Shown: positions 21,921-34,584 of the stretch, one piece after another | Layout of the letters: each line of letters starts with the position of its first letter | How positions within the stretch are numbered: position 1 is the stretch's first letter | Assembly (NCBI GenBank): GCA_009760855.2 | Contig: WPIO01000001.1 | Span: 22,180,001-22,242,000, forward strand | Source: Cristatella mucedo | Lineage: Eukaryota > Bryozoa > Phylactolaemata > Cristatellidae | Direction of reading: 5' to 3' | Length of the DNA: 62,000 nt | Program-made: the position numbers and the translations under genes | The notes under the pieces: generated by a model | What the model was told of the DNA's origin: nothing | What the model saw: the letters and a program-made list of their open reading frames with translations, nothing else | The model's database searches: none

Positions 21921-21954
21921 TTCGGCTTTATTAACAACGGCCGAGCTAAAATAT

Positions 21955-22125
21955 AATTCATGCGTACAGCGCCATAAGACAACTTAATCTCTATTTAGGC
22001 GCTTCACACACGCCGCGGGGCTCGAGCCCACAACCTCAGTTATAAAATACATTCCCCTTGACCTCTGTCGGGGCGAGCACCTTCACCGCTAGGCCAAATC
22101 GAAGCTACTGGGCTGCAGGCCTTCG
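21955..22125 (-). repeat. SINE-A (tRNA head plus LINE hairpin tail), antisense
   Basis: On the minus strand: box A-like tttggcctagcggtgaaggt, box B ggttgtgggctcgagcccc, then a gtgaagcgcct-type arm, agagattaagttgtctt, and a ggcgctgt-like arm. This is the same organisation as 54822-54962. Confidence 0.78.
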
Positions 22126-22324
22126 GACCGAGTAGCAAGTCGGCTTCCCTATCCCCAGGCTTCGCGCCGGCCGAGAAAGAGAGCGAGCTCATCTCTAACA
22201 CTCCGCTCGACGCGCTGAGCGCGAATACGAATGCGTCCTTGCGGTAATTAAGATGAATAGGAAATAAGTGGCGTTCGCCGTGACCATTGAAAAGCCTTTG
22301 AAGGAAAGCCCGCCCGCATGTCCT

Positions 22325-22480
22325 AGCCCAGTGCGATGGCGATGTGCGAGCAATCGCCGCTTCACGCGGGGCATCGGGTTCAAGTCCTGCAGTAGGCGAT
22401 TCCTTATTGACCGCTACTAGCGGGAGCGAAAGCCGCAGAAACTCTACTGATGTCATAAAAAAGAAGCCCTGGAATCGGCC
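22325..22480 (+). repeat. SINE-B, diverged
   Basis: Head tcctagcccagtgcgatg, box B gggcatcgggttcaagtcct, body gtaggcgattccttattgac and cgaaagccgcagaaactcta. The tail is not clear. Confidence 0.6.
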
Positions 22481-22493
22481 AATCTTCACGCTG

Positions 22494-22521
22494 CCTCCCT
22501 CCCTCTCTCTCACTATCTCTC

Positions 22522-22613
<92 letters not shown>

Positions 22614-22618
22614 CCCCC
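22494..22618. repeat. CT microsatellite
   Basis: About 110 bases of nearly pure CT on the + strand, followed by a C-rich end. It accounts for the serine/leucine and arginine/glutamate low-complexity open frames here. Confidence 0.97.
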
Positions 22619-23065
22619 ATGAGCCCGGAAAAGCTGACGCATGTGTTTATCGGTCGCGACGCTCGGCAGCATTTGGGACTGCAAGGTGGGCATTCACTTC
22701 TGCAATGGCTGCAGCAGCTTCGGAGGGCTCTACCGACCGGGGGAGCCGAGCGTCACAGGCACACGGGAGTCTACGCGGCAAACGTCTGCTAGAGCAATCA
22801 TAGTCACTTCGCGACGAAAGATACCGCGCCGACGACACACCCAAGCGAAGCTACCCAAGTGACGGTTGTCGAGGCAGATGAAGCCAGGCCACATGACACC
22901 ATAATCGAATTTCGGTGAAGTGAAGACTCGAGCCACATTAATGTCGAATATATCCGTCAGGTGGCTCTTTTTTCAGCTCAGTCCATGCTGTGTGCTTTCA
23001 CATTTGCCCTAGACGCCGAGAGAGGAAACTAAAATCGATATTGTTAGTTCGTGACTTCGTAGAAA
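22619..23065. other. Intergenic, unassigned
   Basis: Moderately GC-rich DNA without a recognisable gene or repeat family; overlapping short open frames on both strands carry no domain. Confidence 0.35.
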
Positions 23066-23960
23066 GTCAAAATTGGCTCTGCCAGCATATCTCCAGTTGA
23101 ACCAGCTCGAAATCTAGGTGTCATATTCCAAAGCGACCTCTCGTTAGACGACCATATCAGTTCCACAGTCAAATCTGCCTATTTTCAGTTTCATAACATT
23201 GCTACAATTCGGGCTTGTTTAGATAAGGATACCACGTCCAAGATGGTCCATGCATTCGTGACATCCTGTCTCGACTTCTGCAACTCACTGCTCGCTGGCC
23301 TACCAGCATGTGCGATCAGGCGATTGCAGCCGGTGCAAAACTCCGCAGCTAGGCTTGTCTGTCGTGAGCGTCGCAGTTGCCACGTCACTCCACTTCTCGC
23401 CGACCTGCACTGGCTACCAGTCAAGCAACGGATTGACTTCAAGGTTTTGCCGCTCACTTTTAGGTCACTTCATTCTTTGGCTCCAGCCTATCTCTCAGAT
23501 CTACTCCCCCACCAGGCCAAGCATCGTACCACCCGCTTTTCGGAATCCAGCAGTCTACAAATACCACGTAAAAAACCTCAAATCCTTTGGAGACCGTGCA
23601 TTTAGTTCGTATGCTCCCAAAGCCTGGAACTCCCTCCCGACCTGCGTCAGAACATTCCCCTGACCTGACCACATTTAAAAAGAATTTAAAAAACCTATTT
23701 AGGACAGCATTTAGTGGGTTCCTGTGATTCGTCCTTGATGTGCTTATGCGTGCTGACACTGTGCATGCTGCCACTAACCACATATGCATGCTGACCCTGT
23801 GCATGTCACCCATAACCATGTTATTCATGTTGTTTGTTTGTCAAGCATGATTTTACTCACCATTCAATTGCATTTCCCTTTGCAGCAAATGTAAAGCGCC
23901 TAGAGAGAGATTGAGTTCTCCGAGGGCGCTTTATCAAGTGCCTTATTATTATTATTAAGT
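23066..23960 (+). repeat. LINE family 2, 5'-truncated copy with full tail
   Basis: Starts at tcaaaattggctctgccagc, the same 5' boundary as the copy at 15536. Carries the segment [19 protein letters not shown], then ARLVCRERRSCHVTPLLADL and [16 protein letters not shown], with frameshifts near 23570. It continues to the hairpin arms aaagcgcc / ggcgcttt and a TTATTATTATTA end at 23943-23957. It is the best-preserved copy of this truncated form. Confidence 0.9.
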
Positions 23961-25220
23961 CGTGCGGGTGACTCGCTCGTCACGTTGGAAAGTAACGCCG
24001 AGAGCAGCAGATTCAATAGTTTGTGCTGCGCTGCATTACCTCCGACCTATTCCGGTAGCGATGTCAGTTACGACGTTACCCGCTCGACTTCCCGCTGCTG
24101 GTTGCCTTTATAACTCCTTTCGCATGCCTTTGCGACCCTAAGACAGACATTCGGCTTTCCATGGCGGGTCATTCTCAGATAAAGGCTTGCCGGGGCGTCT
24201 AACCATGCCTTTCATCTCCGCTGATGGGAAGGGGCTTTCTCCTCTCGTTTCGGAGTGTTGACCCTGCTTCGCATATCCTCGTCTGCATCTCCAAATATCG
24301 CTCCTTTACGCCCAGAAACGGAAGCTGCGGCGACGCTTTCGCAGGTGTTTTAAGCACGCCGCATCTTCGCATTCTTCGTTCCCCGCACAACGAAACCGCA
24401 TCACCCCTTAGGAATAGTTTAAAGTATTAGTCCGCTGCGTATGCACGGCCGCCCGATGCAACTTGAGTGCTCATCCGGTTCGGCAGCGGTACAGGAAACA
24501 ACTGGGCTACCCATCGGATCGTCTCTCCGCGGTCGGCCTCGCGGGCACCTACCTGGCTACGAGAAGCAGCCGTGGTAGGTAACGGCTGCTGCCTGGATAT
24601 TTCTTTGCGAAAAGAAGAGAGAGTATCCGCGAATTCTTCAGAACGATGTTGAGCTTCGGCCGGCGCGGCGAATGAGCTAACACTGCTCGCGCTCAGCTAG
24701 GCGGTCGCAGAAGCCGATCTACCGGGCAGCGCCGCTCAGAAATGCCGCGGAGTTAGCGCCGCTGAAGTTACGCCGTCACTCTCTGTCGCCGTTCGACAGT
24801 AGAGGGCGATGGCTCACCGCACGCAGAGCCCGCCTCTACGCGGCAGGAGCACGGGGCGTGGCGCCGCGCGCTGCGTTGGGAGGTGTTCGGCAAAACTAGT
24901 GACGCAAACATCCAGCGGAGCTAGCACGACCAGAGCCGGCTGTCTGGTTCTGTACCAGTCGGCCGTGTCCCGAGAAAATTATTTTCATCGCGCACGCATG
25001 GCCGACGCACCTTCAATAGAGCCACGGCTGCAGCCGGACGAGCGGGCAGGGGGACCCCCTCCCCCTCCACTCAGCGCCATTCATAAAAATTGGTTCGCCT
25101 AGTGACCTCGGCGGACGGCCACCGCCTCGTATGCGCGCGCATCTTATTTTCGCTGGCGCCCGTGGCGTGCTTAGTGGGTCGGCGGGCGGCTGGGGCTGTG
25201 GTAGCGCGCATGGGCGTTCT
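23961..25220 (+). promoter_or_regulatory. GC- and CpG-rich upstream region / presumed promoter and 5' UTR of the SH2B gene
   Basis: From about 24.6 kb the DNA becomes strongly GC-rich with frequent CG dinucleotides, and this continues into exon 1 and about 250 bases beyond. It is the only extended CpG-rich block at a gene start in the window. Open frames here (for example 24809-25102) have no domain and are better read as untranslated. No TATA box is claimed. A further 5' non-coding exon cannot be excluded. Confidence 0.5.
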
Positions 25221-25862
25221 ATGGCGCTAAGCAGGAGTCTCGCTAACGGCAGCGACGCGGCGCCAGACTGGTCGGAGTTCTGCGAAGAGCAAGCTGCCGT
25301 TCTAGCGTCCGAGTTCTATCGGAACTTCCGCCGGCATCTGCTCTGCAACCCGGCCGTCGACGGCCCGGATGCTGCCAGTCGCTTTATTCAAAGGTTCCTC
25401 GGCTGCTTTCAGCAGGACTTCTACGAGTGCATCGAGAGAGGCGAGCCGATAAGGGACGCCTACCGCGCGCCTCCGCTGCCGCCTCCGGACGACCACGGCT
25501 ACTACTACGAGGGCGAGCCGCGCTCGGAGGAGGCGACGGCGGCGGCGGCGAGTCGCGGCGGCGGCAGTGCGAGCGAGTCAAAAGCGCGCTCTTTCCTGAG
25601 GAAGCTGTCGTTCCGCCGACGCAAAGAGAAGAAGGATGGCGTCAGCGTGGGAAGCAGGGAGGAGGACGGCGGCGGCGGCGGCAGGGCGAAAGCCAAGCCC
25701 GCCAAGTCCGTCGTCAGGAAAGAGGGCATCGTCAACAGGCTGGTCGACGACAACTACGTTGGCTCGGCGGCGTCGGCCGGCGGCCCCAAGTGGGAAAAGT
25801 GCCGACTCGTGCTCGTCAAGAGCTCGTCCGGCCACCTCCTCGAGTACTACGCGCCGCCCAAG
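25221..25862 (+). CDS. SH2B: SH2B coding exon 1 (dimerization domain, start of PH)
   Basis: 214 codons covering the phenylalanine zipper, an acidic/Ala/Gly-rich low-complexity part, the basic stretch and the first PH strands ([31 protein letters not shown]). Its end fits AAG|gcaagc, a GC donor; there is no in-frame GT option nearby and a stop follows at 25890. The next exon starts in phase 0 and continues the PH domain without a gap. Confidence 0.93.
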
Positions 25863-28800
25863 GCAAGCCCTTGCCGCGCCACCGCCGCTTAGCGCCTGCG
25901 CCCTGCGCTTAGCGCCATGCCGCGGCCCGCTAGCGGCATCGGTCGGCATCTGTGTAGCCAGCGCTTCTGCGTCCTGCTCACTCATCCAGCCTCAATGGCC
26001 TAGCTGTACAGCAGCGGCCGAGGCAGGCGTGAGAGCCGCAGACGTCGCATCGACGCCGGCGTCGGGCGTGCGGCCGGGTGGGGGTGGGGGTGGGGGTGGG
26101 GCGCTTGCACATTCGTCACCGGGTTTCGATCAGCAGTGACTGTAGTTCGTGGAATGACTTTGAATCGCATGGTGTCGCCTGGGTTCGCATTCCCGGATGA
26201 GGGGTGCTGGTGTGAGCGATCGCTGTTGGCCGTTGGCGTCCGGCAAAGAAGGGGCGTTAGGTTCGAGAGTGGGGTTAGTGAGGAGCAAGGCACGACGGGG
26301 CACGTGCGATTTCAAATGTGCCGGTCCCTGGCCTGTCGGTCACAGCTGCCTCGAGCTGCCTTCAGCTGGGAAGCTGTCGGCTGCAGCTGGCCGTGCAGCA
26401 GCCGGCTTTCTGTGATGCTTCTGCCTCAGCTGTGCCGTGCGGCTGCTGCCGTTAGCCGTCGTCGCTCGACCGACAGGCTTGCCCTCCTGCCGATTGTGAT
26501 CGAGCGAGTGTAAACAAGCAGGCTGGCACGTGGCCGCTCTGCGACCTGGTCCACCATTTGCTTGACGAGCTGCATCGGCTGGACCGACAGCTCGGCTGCC
26601 CTCGTGGGCTGCCTGTGCAATGGCATCGCTCGGAATGCGCTGCTGATGCTGGCCTTTTGGTTGCTGAGGAACGGCGTTGCTCTTAAGGGATGGGACACGA
26701 TCGGCAACTGCATGAGGAGGATGAGAAGGAGGCCGATGGGAGGAGGCAGCTTGTTAGAGTCTTGTGACAGCATTCTGACCTCTCACTGCTCTGCGTGCAC
26801 CCGTTCGTGTCCCTCTCACGCCACTGCTGCCGCATGCGCTCTCCGCCGCCTTTTTTATGAGAATGGTGAGTTTGGAAACTTGGTTCGACGGATCGATGGT
26901 TCAGTTGGAAAAGTAGCATGTGCTTGCCTTGGCGTCAATGCAGACACTAGCCAAGCCTGACCGACCTCCACAGCCTGAGCATTAGTATCGGGTCGGCCCA
27001 TTCAAGCGTACGGCTGGGCGTTTTAGGCACTTACTTGTGGTGCACGGGATGCAGAAAAAGCGTAGCATGGAGAGACTGGCTTGGAGGAGGCTTCTTCGAA
27101 TGGCAGTGAGATCGGCTGCATTTCGAGTCGCGTGAGCTACTCGGCCACGAGTGTGCATGACTAAGACTGCTTCACAGCTAGCCAGTCGTGGACGAGGATC
27201 TGACTGAGTGTACCCGTAGAGGCCTGTGCAACGGTGTGCAGTTGCAGCAGCATGCAGGAAGTTAATGTCTTGAGTCTTGGGGTTCCCTGACTGGGCCAAT
27301 GGGAGCCGTGTTTGATTAGCAACAGACCGAAGGCACTTGCCGTGAGGCCGTTTTGGATGCTGTTGGCATCTTCTGCCTACAACATTTTAATGGCTTTCTC
27401 CAGCTTAAGAGTCGTGCTCATCACCAGAACCATGTCCAATGCAGCACCTTCCCGCTTTCCTTGTGATTCCTATGCATTCGATGTGGCATTTCGGCCTATG
27501 CTGCCCTTAACGGTCGTAGTTGACCAGCAGTCGGGGGTTGTGGGTGGGGACAACTGGTCACCCAGAGTCGCTTCTGTTAGCGCTCGGGTGCATAGTCGCC
27601 GAGCTCAACCGATGCTAGACGATCGCTGTTTGGCTGCCTGCCTGCTGCGCGCCCAAGCTCATCTCGCTCGTTTGTGATGCTCTTTCTGCCGTTCTGCGGA
27701 TGCCACGAGGTCTGCTGTAGAAGCGCTGCCTCTCAGTGGGCGCATGCTGCAGCTGTTGTGCATGTTGCCTCCCTGACATGCTTACTTTCAAGCATATTTA
27801 GTTCTGTCAGGGTGCTCTACAGATGTCTCGTTTGTATTACCTATTTGACCTCCTTACCACAATCACATTGCTGGGCCTGCCATCTTTTCTTATGCAATTC
27901 AATCTATGAGCTGATTCGGACTTTTGAGTCAGTAAGTTGTGGTGGGCACACTGCTGGTGATTGCAAGCTGGTTACTGCTAGCAAACCTGGCGCTTGACCG
28001 TGGCTAGTCTAAAGCTGTGTTGACATTATCGACTTTTCTCCCCGCCGACGCCAACTTTCATCAGTTTACACTACCGATTCAGGAAATGCTTATGGCCGAT
28101 CTAGTTCTGCCCACAGCACCCTGCTTTAATGCAGGGAGCTAGTATAAAAAAGGGTTCCCCCAGAAAGCTGCCAAGCCATCACCTGCAGAAGTTTATTTCC
28201 TCGCTGTAGCCATCATTGTAGAGTAATATGAGAAGAATAGAAAGAAAAACATTTAGCAAGCTTTTTTGGTAAAGTGCATAGTGGTAAGTAATGTGCACCC
28301 TTATGGGTTTGTATAGTACTAAGTAATGAGTGTCGCTACACATTTGTTGGTGGATTTAATAAACAAACGCGTGGCTTTTTGTGTGTAGAAAAGGTTTGAG
28401 CCGAGGCTACAACGAAAAAGCATCTTATGTTCAAAGACTTGCTCTGAATGCCTCAATATAAGTCGAGGCTACGAACATCAGCCATTTCTATTTGGCTGTG
28501 GGATTCTGTGATTAGCCCCAGGGTTTTGATTGGTCGGCTCGTCCGACTAGGTTCCAAACAGTAGAAACAGCTTCGTGAGAGTCGGCTGACTTGGCTCCTC
28601 ACCCCGAAATGTGGTGACATATGGTGACGTAGTACCCCAAACCAGAGAGAAATCGGCGTCAATTTAGGAGGAAGGTCGATAGTGTACCCCAAAACAAACG
28701 GAAATCGGTCGAAAATCAGCCTCGATTTAGGAGGAAGGTCGAGTGTGTAAACGCAGCTTAAGACCAGCCACTTCGTGTCATTCTGGATGAGACCGAAATC

Positions 28801-30336
28801 CCCATCCCCCCTGCTCTGTCTGACCATCAATCCTTGCATGCCGCTTTAGTTACCGGTCGGTACAGACTTGGCCCCCCTCAGTGGTTTGTTGCCGATACCG
28901 AGTAAAACACCGACGTCTTCTCATGCCGTGCTCTGCTCTACACGACCTATCGCTGCTGCTCTTCCTCATGCAGCCACTTCCAGCTAGCTGCTGCTGCTGC
29001 TTATAGACCTCAGCTCTCAAAGGGTCAAGGTCTCTGTTGGCGACCCTACAAGAGTGATACCAGCTGGCTCGGCAGACAGCAGCAGCTTCACGAGCTGCTT
29101 TTCCTCAGGGTCTGCACGCTTTGTTGGAGTAGGGTTTTAGCATGGCAGCTGCCGTGGACAGCTTGTGGGTGGGTAGGGGAGGAAAAGGGGGTGGAAGGTG
29201 GATGACAGCAGCAGTAACTTCATTTTGTTGTGGGGATCAGCATTCATGGGGGGGGGGGAGATACTACTTGACCGTCTGCTCACTGTGCAGACGTTTCAGT
29301 AGCTAGGTACACATAGCCGGCTGTTGCCTGCTGCTCGAGCCATCTTGCATGAATCAAAGCATGGTACTCACGTGGATGCCTAACTGGGTGTGTGTGTGTG
29401 TGTGCGTGCGTGCGTGCGTGACATAGCTGTGACTGTTTAACTAAGAGTGTGTGTGAGGGTGACGTGGCTGCAACTGTTTAATTGGCTGGGTGGGTGGGTG
29501 TGAAAGAGACAGACAGACTTCGAGAAAAAGAGAGAGAGAGAGAGAGAGAGAGGGGGAGGGAGAGAGACAGACACAGAGAGAGGGAGGGAGGGAGAGACAT
29601 TAAGAGAGCCTGGTTCCTCACAATCAGCTTTGAGCCGACACCCGTCGTTTCTGGAAGCCCCCTGTTTAAGACTTCTCTGCTACAGTCAGGTTGCAAGCAG
29701 GTGGCCCCTTGCCAGCCAAGGCTGAGGGGTAAAGGTGTTAAATAGCTGGTTTGTTGCCTGGCCCAGCTGGAGCAATTACAGTTTGTTAAACCGACCAAAT
29801 TGCCGACCAGCTGTTAACCTGGCTTATGTGTTGGCCGTGATTAGTCATTGTAGACAATGTATTATATTGTATGGCAGTTGTTAGGCCACTCGTGCGATCT
29901 GCCTACCCGAAATATTGATGGAGGCACCCCAGCTGCTGGAAAGCAGATACCCTTCTATTTAATAATAATAATTTTCTTATTTTAGCACCATAAGATTTAG
30001 CACCCTAAGAGAACCAGATATCTATCGTTTTGCTTTACAAGTCGATAGAAGCAATAGCCAAGAGTTAATGACAAGCAAGGTGTCATGCTAAAGCATGCAT
30101 GCAAATGCGATCAGGATTCATGTTTTCTCGAGCATGCTCAAGCACCAAAGAAGACGCTCAGTGCCGCTCTTTAGTAAATATCCACTAAATCATGCACAGT
30201 TGAGCATGGAAAGCACTCATAAAAAAGACAAGTTTGGTGGAGCTCGGGAAAGCTGAGGGAAAATAAATGCAGCTGGTGACAGGAGCCTGAAGAAAGTTCC
30301 AGACTTTCTGTGCATACCAAGGCCTGGCCATAAGAA

Positions 30337-30391
<55 letters not shown>

Positions 30392-33300
30392 CGCGTGTGT
30401 GTGCGCGTGTGTGTAGAAGAATCATTTAGTTTGGATACCGAGCCTCTGGTGCTTTTATTAATGCATGACGAGTCACCACGGAAGGCCTGTTGCACAGTTT
30501 CTCACACCCTCTCACTTAGCCAGCAGGGGCCCCTCCCCACGGAGAGCCAATTCTGCCTGCTTTCGGGAGCCAATAACAATGGTCGAACAGTGTGACAGGT
30601 TAGGTATCTTTAAAAATATAGGTGCGGGTATAATGAAGCAGCTAATTGGGTATTGCTGCACCGTGTGCACTGTGTGGTGCAGCAATCTGCGTTCCACCAC
30701 CGTCCGCCAGTGCACCTCTATGACTGAGCTGTAAGGATTGCTGTTTTCTGCTGCCGTGCTTGACTGCTGTGCTTCCATTCGTGATCAAGCCAGCCTCGGT
30801 CAAGCTACCGAAGCCCAGATAAACCACTCATTTTTTGCTGGAGGCTTAAACATCACAGCATATCTCAAAAGACCCACGCATGATAGCTCATGCTGATGAT
30901 GACTGGCCATGACTGCACTAGTTCGATGATCAAGCCTGCTTTGTGTAGGCAACTGTGCCGATTTCTGGTGAACGAACCAGTGAGCGATAGCCAGCTATTG
31001 AAAGGATGGGAATCTCCGACACGGCTGTCTTCGTCAACCAATGAGACTTGCTCTGCAATGTTGATTGGGGACTTTTGGGAGGCATGTTTGGCAGTTGTTT
31101 CGAAAAATGACCGAAGCAATAGATTTTCACTTCAACCAGCTAAAGGTCTCGGTCGTTTGAAATCTGTCTTCATCCCCAAACATTGTGAAAGTAGCATTTC
31201 GTAGCAAGGCAAACAGCCCCGGGTGTGCACCGAGACTGATAGACGTTGTTTACCTATACATGCAGCCTTGAGATAGATGTCTGTCGATGTCTTATGTCTT
31301 GACCTTGCCAATTTCCTGACCCGAACCTCCCAGCTAGAGCATCTTTGGAATGACACTGACATGACACTGACGCTGATTCTTCTGGCTGTTCCATCTGAAG
31401 GATTACTCGCAGGAAGTCGGTGAGCATTGGACCGATTCTACCGACCAGGCAACCTGTAAGCTGGCTGCAGAGACAGGATAGGCAAGCCCTGCAAGCTGCA
31501 TGGCTGCCGCAGGCACAAAGAAAACCGGATGCAGAAAAACTTGCTTGTCCTAACTGCTTGCCATAGTCGATTAGCGACATACACTCTTGCCTCTTGTGGG
31601 ACTGAATGATTGGCATATCTGCAGAATGCGGGTTCAGTTGTCAGCGATCGATCCAAAGCCCCTAAGAACAGCTGATTAATAAGAAGGTACCAAGAGTCAA
31701 TGACTCAGCTCAACTTCTGGCTTCCTACATGAATATACTGGTATTTTTGTGTGTGCTTATGTGTGTGTGTCTGCGCGCGTGTGTGTACGTACGTACGTGA
31801 GTGGATGTGTATGCATGCATATGTGCATATGTATGCATTCTTTTGTATCCACGCCTGTATCTAGCTGTGTGCGTGCGAGTTTTTTTTTACTTTGCCAAGA
31901 CTTGAACACAGTAGCTTCTGCATTCAAAGCCTGATAAACTTCTAGTGTGCATTTGATGACTAATGCTAGAGGGTCATTGCTGCTTCCTGAGATTTTAGGT
32001 TTGAGTAGCGCGGACGGTATATGCACAGCAGATGAGGTCGGTGCTACTACAATCTTGGGGTGCATACTCATGGCGATGTGGATCCAGAAGAGCAGTTTAG
32101 TGGCTATGTATGTCTCTATCAGTAACTCCACAAAGCCTCCAAGACTAAGTGGGTTTTCACGCTCTTGAGTTTTCTGTGATGCACTCAAAGCTTAAGCGGC
32201 TTTCAGTTTCGTTCAGTAGCCGGCTGACTCCATCTCATGCAACGAAGAGAAAATGAGCCGCTTAGTCAAATCAAGAGGGCTGAAACTAGTATTATAGTAG
32301 TCTGCTGAATAAAACTTTTAAATGTCAAGCAGTCATCAAAGAGCACTTAAATGATGAGCACTTGAAGGTCATCATGTGCTGCACCACCAATTGGAAGAGC
32401 AGTCTCTTAGTCCAACCGTACGTTTAGGGTGTCCTATGAGTAAGAGTTCGGTTGTATCGTCGGTTGGCTTTAGAAAATTGGCCATCATCCAAAATCAAGT
32501 GTCTGCAAGGCAGGCATTTAGTTTATCAGTCACTGCAGCTGATTTTCATGGTTTAAATGGTAAGTACAGCTGGGTAATCGCACCACAGAAATGATAGTCG
32601 GTGTCAAAAGCCCTTATCATTCTTTCGACACTTTCGGTATAAATGGAAATACACCAGAGGGTCGAGAAAGGGCTATTGTGGAACTCCACGGGTGATGGGG
32701 GCATTCCCTCATTAGATGGTTGTCTGACAAGCTGGGCATGTTTCTACTTGATAAGGGAGAACAAAATGGCTGCCAACCGGCAACTCCAAGTGGTTGTACA
32801 CAAATGAAAGCTGACTTGTACTAGTTCACGCTATTTTCTTTCACTCTTAGGTCTTCTGACCAACCGAAACATTGTTGTACACACTTCATTTTGTGGGAGT
32901 CTGCTAGCTGAGAGTGTAATAGCTTCTTTTCCTGGTTGCATTGCAATTTTTGTATGTGTTGCAAGAGCATCATGCAAATCTTCCCTGCGGTGCTCTTTTC
33001 AAAAAAGGGGCCATAGTCAAAGTTGTAAATCGGTTATCGGTGTGTATGTGTGTGTGAGAGTGTGTGCTGCCCTAATTCGAGTTCAGCTAGCACTTCCGTT
33101 TTGGCTTGGCTACCGAAAAAAGCCACTAAGCCCCTGAAGCAGGTGACGAATATGGTTACAAGGCAAAAAATCAATACAGAGGTTCAGCCATGTGTGTCCT
33201 TTGCTGAAGTAGCTGCAATGGCTCCCGGTCGATCAACTGGTACAGAGCACAGTTCTTACTCCCCACAAGGCCTACCATGGCTTGGCTCCTTCATACCTAG

Positions 33301-34512
33301 CTGAATTACTCCACCAGTTTCAGCCTCCTCGTGCCCTCAGGTCCTCTGTGAACAATAAATTAGCTGCTGCATTGATATGCATAAAGACCGTTGACGACAG
33401 AAGCTTTTGCTCTGCAGGTCTCAGACTGTAGAACTCACTTCCAAAATTCTCCTGCTGCTGCCTGTGACACATCCTTTCGAACCGTCCTGAGACTTCCATG
33501 CTGCTCACGTCCTCGACTGCTCTCGTGACTCATGTATGCTTCTCACTTTCTCTTTGTTGAGTAAGATGAAGTCTGTCAGGTACCGTAGGTGCGCCGAAAG
33601 CCGCTTAGACTTTGAGTGCATTATAGAAAGTTATTATAGCGTTAACACTCACTTAGTCCTTGTGGCTTTGTGAAGTTATAGACGGGATACACAGCTACCA
33701 TGACTGCTCCTGAGTATTTCTTAGGGCAGCTGGCTTAGCATTAATATGGCTGGCAGTGAACAACGTTCTTCTTTGTTACGCAACTGCGTGTGAAAAGTAC
33801 CCTGTCACTGTTGCATGGCACTCCTGAAGTGCGACCATCAGCAGATGACGAGCCGGGCACCGATTCCGGTCACTTACCGTTGCCTCTTTCAACGATAAGC
33901 CAGCTTAGAAATACTAGGGTCTGAAAAAAGCAATCTCAGGAAGTAGCAGTGCTTAGTACTGCACAAAGAAGACGGGCTGCATGACAGAATGTATTTCACC
34001 GATCTCGACTTGGAGGCTTTTCCCTCTATATAGTCAACCGTGGACGAGACATGGATTAAGCTGGGGGGGTATGGATGGCATGAGGTCTGCTGATCTTGGA
34101 TTCCTTAGACCTGTTATTGTTGCTATCAATCCCCATGAGCAGGCAAGACCTTGGTCTGGAGTCATCGGTGAAGTAATAAGTACTAACCTGACAAGTGACC
34201 TACCGACGGGAATTTGAAGTAACGACCTCTTGCAGTTTCAGTGCCTAGTGAGGCCAATTGAATGAGGAGTACTGCAATTTCGGTAGTCGGGCTTTGCTTG
34301 GGAGTCAGGTGGTTTAATCCCTCCCCAAGCGATCTTCCTGGCAATATGCACGTCGAGATACCACCGACAGCACTCGAACGTTGACATGTAGTGGCGCATT
34401 GTGGGCCTTGCTCACTTTGCCCAAATACTGACAACTTGCACATTGAAATATAAGCAGATAGTGAGAGCCCTCAACCACTTGGTACTTTTGTCCAGCCACG
34501 AGGGGTGGTTGG

Positions 34513-34584
<72 letters not shown>

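Larger units (their letters stand above)
25863..29957 (+). other. SH2B intron 1, first part
   Basis: Intronic. Notable contents are a G-rich run at 26076-26101, an imperfect tandem duplication at 28634-28748, an interrupted TG/CG-TG run at 29391-29420, and the GA tract at 29528-29600. No exon-like sequence with a family match was found; the GC-rich beginning yields many chance open frames. Confidence 0.5.

Noticed and set aside
22040-22693. 217-codon antisense open frame with an Arg-Glu repeat
   Set aside because: Its length comes from the CT microsatellite; the flanks translate SINE sequence.
25131-25220. SH2B start at the upstream in-frame ATG (25131)
   Set aside because: Would add 30 Gly/Ala-rich residues not typical of the family; 25221 preferred, but not excluded without transcript data.
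25384-26139. Long open frames in other frames over SH2B exon 1
   Set aside because: Shadows created by GC-rich codon usage; only one frame carries the zipper and PH sequence.
31880-31945. Antisense tRNA-like box B (gttcaagtcttgg)
   Set aside because: An isolated motif with no partner box or SINE body around it.
34262-34330. Another SINE head (ggtggtttaatccc)
   Set aside because: Only a loose box-B resemblance, with no box A or tail.
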